A stretch of 64,000 nucleotides of DNA from the NCBI GenBank assembly GCA_013314735.1, contig JABUFD010000002.1:744001-808000 (forward strand), given 5' to 3'. Position 1 is the first letter of the stretch. Each line of letters begins with the position of its first letter. A program made the translations under genes and the position numbers. The DNA comes from Anaerolineae bacterium. Lineage in GTDB: Bacteria; Chloroflexota; Anaerolineae; Anaerolineales; Anaerolineaceae. The notes beneath the pieces were generated by a model. It was not told the origin of the DNA, made no database searches, and saw nothing but the letters and a program-made list of their open reading frames with translations. Below, piece by piece: positions 61,434 to 64,000 of the stretch.

Positions 61434-62222
61434 ATGAGTGCAATTGTCAGCAACCAGGAAATTGTTCATTACGAGGTGCTGGGCCGTGGACGCCCGGTGA
61501 TCTTTCTGCATGGATGGGCGGGTTCATGGCGGTACTGGGTGCCGGCGATGCAGGCGGTCTCGTATAATTTCCGTGCTTACGCACTCGATTTCTGGGGGTT
61601 TGGCGATACCGCCAGGGTGCCGGAAAATTATTCGCTGGAACACCAGACGGCACTGCTGGAAACCCTGGTGCAGGAATTGGGCATCATTGGCCGGGTGGCG
61701 GTGGTGGGGCACGGCCTGGGCGCGCTGATCGCATTGCAGTACGGGCTGCGTAATCCAACCAAGCTTGCCAAATTGATGCTGATGAACTGCCCGCTCGGTG
61801 GTGTGTATGCCGGCCGGCTGATGACGGACACTCCTGCCGCCCTGGTGGATTGGCTTTCACCCAATTACGCTGAGAAAGACAGCGTGAGTATTGAGGCGCA
61901 AAAAAGTGATCCCCAGGCTCTTGCGCGCCCGTTGCTGGATTTTACCGCGCTTTCCCTGCAGGAACGCCTGCCGGAAATCCAGGCGCAAACCCTGATCGTG
62001 TACGGCGCTAATGACCCGTTGATCCCACTGCCGCTGGAATGGCATCCCGAGGCGTACCCGCCCAATTTCCACAGCCTGGTGTTTGGCAATTCGGGGCATT
62101 TCCCGATGTTTGATGAAGATGCCCAGTTCCTGCGCCTGCTGAAGGAATTTCTCGAGCTGGACAAGGGTGCCTCACCGCGTGACCTGGGATTCAAAGACCA
62201 CTGGGTGCGGCGCGTGCGTTAG
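61434..62222 (+). CDS. Alpha/beta hydrolase-fold protein lacking the nucleophile serine
   Basis: A 262-residue protein. The oxyanion motif FLHGWAGSWRYW, the acid loop ANDPLIPL and the histidine in GNSGHFPMFDED are all in place. The nucleophile elbow, however, reads V-G-H-G-L-G with glycine at residue 94 where serine, cysteine or aspartate is required. It is therefore probably a binding protein or has a changed mechanism, as in the RsbQ/strigolactone-receptor-like branches, where the triad is usually kept. It follows the regulator by nine bases in the kinase operon and may act as a signal receptor or ligand-processing partner. Confidence 0.8.
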   Translation: MSAIVSNQEIVHYEVLGRGRPVIFLHGWAGSWRYWVPAMQAVSYNFRAYALDFWGFGDTARVPENYSLEHQTALLETLVQELGIIGRVAVVGHGLGALIALQYGLRNPTKLAKLMLMNCPLGGVYAGRLMTDTPAALVDWLSPNYAEKDSVSIEAQKSDPQALARPLLDFTALSLQERLPEIQAQTLIVYGANDPLIPLPLEWHPEAYPPNFHSLVFGNSGHFPMFDEDAQFLRLLKEFLELDKGASPRDLGFKDHWVRRVR

Positions 62223-62284
62223 TTTCCGCCGGTGCGGCTGGATCGCTGCTGCGAATGCCAGTTTTTTGGGGGAGTCGGATACAG

Positions 62285-62290
62285 TATAAT
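62285..62290 (+). promoter_or_regulatory. -10 box (TATAAT) of the coiled-coil membrane gene
   Basis: GTATAATC lies 39 nt before the start codon, after a T-rich GTTTTTTGG stretch. No -35 is well spaced. Confidence 0.5.
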
Positions 62291-62329
62291 CAAATCAGAC
62301 GTTCCGATGGAAAGAAAGCGAGGTGACCG

Positions 62330-63313
62330 ATGCGTTCATTTTTCTATCGTGCAGCGGGGGTTGTGCTGGTGATCAGCGCGGCAGCCGGCGTGCTGTTGGC
62401 GGTGCTGGGTATCTGGGGGGTGTGGAAGATCAAACCGGAGGCGGAAGCTGTATTGACCGATACCACCCAGATGGCGGTGGATGGGATAGACCTGCTGGAT
62501 TCCGCCCTCGGTGACGTGGCCGGCGCGCTGGAAACGGTGGATGAGGGTTTGCAATCTGTCAATTCCATCAAAGACAACCTGGCGGAGATGATGGTCAGTA
62601 TCACCCCGATTCTCGACCGCACCTCTGAATTTGTTGGTGAAGATCTTGTTGGCGTAATGGAGGGTTTGCAGGATTCGTTGGATACACTGGAAAACGGGAT
62701 GGATGCCGTGCAGAACGCGCTTTCCTTCCTCGACCTGATTCCAGGCCTGGGATTGATCTATAACAACACATCAGCCACAATGACAGAAGGCGTGGATGAA
62801 ATGTCAGGGCAGGTGGATACCCTTTCTGACCAGCTCTCCCAATTTGAGGGCGACCTCAGCAGCGCTTCGGAAAGCCTGTCTCAGTTGCAGGAGGATATCA
62901 AAAACCTGGCGGCAACGGTGGATGAAGCGGACCTTACCATGGAAGACCAGTTGGAAACCGTGTATGGCTACCAGGATGACCTGCGCGTTTTGCGGCGCCA
63001 GATGCTTGATTTCCGTGAACGCTGGCTGCGCAACATCCAGCGGATTGCCATCGGGTCCACGGTGGTATTTTCCTGGCTGCTGGTGATGATGGTTTCTTTG
63101 ATCGTATTGGGCGGCGACCTGGCGCTTCACGGCGACCAGCGCCAGCGCGAACGTGAGAAGGCTGCCATCCGACAAACGCTGCAGGAGGAACTGCGTCCGC
63201 AGCTGCGGGCAGAATTGCTGGCCGAACTGCGAGCTGAGTTGGGCTTGCAGGCGTCGACCGCGGCAGGAGTGGGCTACCCGCTGCCACCCGGCCCTGTGGA
63301 TGATGCTGGCTGA
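62330..63313 (+). CDS. Coiled-coil membrane protein of unknown function
   Basis: A 327-residue protein. The ATG has GAGGTGA upstream. Residues 5-30 are a membrane helix (FYRAAGVVLVISAAAGVLLAVLG); residues about 50-230 are long acidic heptad-like helices (LDSALGDVAGALETVDEGLQ, MSGQVDTLSDQLSQFEGDLS) broken by a hydrophobic LDLIPGLGLIYNN; a second membrane helix lies at about 243-265, followed by a charged cytoplasmic tail (QRQREREKAAIRQTLQEEL). The layout is like a periplasmic sensor stalk or methyl-accepting protein without signalling domain. It overlaps the next small gene. Confidence 0.65.
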   Translation: MRSFFYRAAGVVLVISAAAGVLLAVLGIWGVWKIKPEAEAVLTDTTQMAVDGIDLLDSALGDVAGALETVDEGLQSVNSIKDNLAEMMVSITPILDRTSEFVGEDLVGVMEGLQDSLDTLENGMDAVQNALSFLDLIPGLGLIYNNTSATMTEGVDEMSGQVDTLSDQLSQFEGDLSSASESLSQLQEDIKNLAATVDEADLTMEDQLETVYGYQDDLRVLRRQMLDFRERWLRNIQRIAIGSTVVFSWLLVMMVSLIVLGGDLALHGDQRQREREKAAIRQTLQEELRPQLRAELLAELRAELGLQASTAAGVGYPLPPGPVDDAG

Positions 63314-63557
63314 TTCTGAGCGTTACCAGCGGCTGCGGGAACGCACCGCCCTGGTGCTGGGTTACCTCGAACGCCTCTCGGCTGATTCCACCTGGGCGCA
63401 CCGTGCCAGCGGCCTGCGCGGATCACTGTGGAACGCACTGGAAACACCGGTGTGGGATAAAGTTATGGAAGTACGCCTGTTGGCATGCCTGGATAACGGG
63501 CTGTGGATGCTGAAACAGGCCGCGATGGAAATCCCGGATCCCGAAGCGCGGCGTTAG
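63300..63557 (+). CDS. Small helical protein of unknown function
   Basis: An 85-residue protein starting at one of two adjacent ATGs (63300 or 63303) inside the end of the previous gene, which suggests translational coupling. It is helical with Trp and Arg (SERYQRLRERTALVLGYLERL, then ALETPVWDKVMEVRLLACLDNGLW). No family is recognised. Its TAG overlaps the convergent stop codon by four bases. Confidence 0.5.
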   Translation: MMLADSERYQRLRERTALVLGYLERLSADSTWAHRASGLRGSLWNALETPVWDKVMEVRLLACLDNGLWMLKQAAMEIPDPEARR

Positions 63558-64000
63558 AATGCCGGAGGAACCTGGTCGCGGTACTGCTGCGCCAGCAGCA
63601 CGTACAGCGTAATCCATGGATTGGGCTCGCCGCGTTTGCCGACCTTCCACGGGGCGCTGTTGGGGCTGAAATCCAGCGGTGCCCGTCCTTGCGCATCCAA
63701 CCTGCTCTCCAATGTTTCCCAGGCGCGCTGCAAGGCAGGATGCCTGCCGTATCCCATTCTGCTGAGGGCATACAGCGGTTCCCACAGGCTGGCGCGCCAA
63801 TGGATGGGATAGACCAGGGCGGAACTATCCTTGTTGATTGGTTCCGATGGGTTGTTGGTGCTGAAAATGCCATGATGGTCGAGGAAATACACCACCAGCT
63901 GGCGGCAGCGCGGGTGCTGCCAGGTTTCGGGCAGCTCGGAAAACGCCAGCAGTGCCTTGCTGCAGCCGCGCACGCAGGATTTGGTCTCACGAGTCTTGTA
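63554..64000 (-). CDS. Alpha/alpha-toroid (prenyltransferase/terpene-cyclase-like) protein, C-terminal part
   Basis: The minus-strand frame is open to the window edge (149 codons visible), so the gene starts outside. The text KTRETKSCVRGCSKALLAF, YPIHWRASLWEPLYALSRMG and HPALQRAWETLESRLDAQGR is made of paired helices with a repeated Trp/Gly-Arg pattern, as in the squalene-cyclase/prenyltransferase repeat fold. The family is recalled from similar hypothetical proteins and no active-site motif is seen, so function is open. Confidence 0.45.
   Translation of the reverse strand, partial: YKTRETKSCVRGCSKALLAFSELPETWQHPRCRQLVVYFLDHHGIFSTNNPSEPINKDSSALVYPIHWRASLWEPLYALSRMGYGRHPALQRAWETLESRLDAQGRAPLDFSPNSAPWKVGKRGEPNPWITLYVLLAQQYRDQVPPAF

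Overview
The window looks like a piece of a free-living, high-GC bacterial chromosome. By eye the bulk is near 55-60% G+C, with two clearly AT-richer islands. The gene mix fits the phylum Chloroflexota (Anaerolineae-like): long multi-GAF histidine kinases, zinc-ribbon/adenylate-cyclase/AAA/TPR giants, Hanks-type kinases with FHA proteins, CofC/CofD, many stand-alone genes, and TATAAT boxes close to start codons. This placement is inference; no rRNA or tRNA gene was found to test it.

Left part (1-10.4 kb): the end of a PCP_red-domain protein, a secreted protein of unknown function, a 5TM-PAS-PAS histidine kinase, a small STAS-like protein, a formylglycine-type sulfatase, a methyltransferase, an MFS transporter and a serine-palmitoyltransferase-type PLP enzyme. 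Signalling block (10.4-23.5 kb): a 1259-aa cyclase/AAA/TPR protein, an ABC-2 exporter pair, a membrane GGDEF protein with a degenerate active site, an FHA-winged-helix regulator divergent from a Ser/Thr kinase, a GNAT enzyme, and a PP2C-like protein with an extracytoplasmic sensor-like half. Next (23.6-28.5 kb): a GH29 fucosidase coupled to a membrane protein, then an AT-rich type II restriction-modification island of the BsuBI/PstI family.

Middle part (29-43.5 kb): alanine racemase and an Smr protein with very short leaders; an arsR-arsM operon with a perfect operator between its -35 and -10 boxes; a complete sodium-pump decarboxylase operon (carboxyltransferase, gamma, biotin carrier, beta) followed by cofD-cofC; Nudix and phosphotriesterase-like enzymes; and two divergent short-chain dehydrogenases, one in an operon with a TetR regulator and a methyltransferase, sharing an operator-rich control region. 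From 43.6 to 46.3 kb lies a decayed accessory region: an AT-rich solitary nuclease-like gene, an IS982 remnant, a MazG-like gene broken by one frameshift, and dense palindromes.

Right part (46.3-64 kb): oligoendopeptidase F, a tandem array of 28-nt hairpin units, a P-type calcium-type ATPase and a SulP transporter. Then comes the most distinctive locus: a response regulator with a dead GGDEF domain, a 2162-aa histidine kinase with about nine GAF modules, an overlapping CheY-like regulator, and an alpha/beta hydrolase whose nucleophile is glycine. A coiled-coil membrane protein, a small protein and a toroid-like protein fragment close the window. Most transcription units are short, several end in strong hairpins, and no CRISPR array, prophage or intact insertion sequence was seen.
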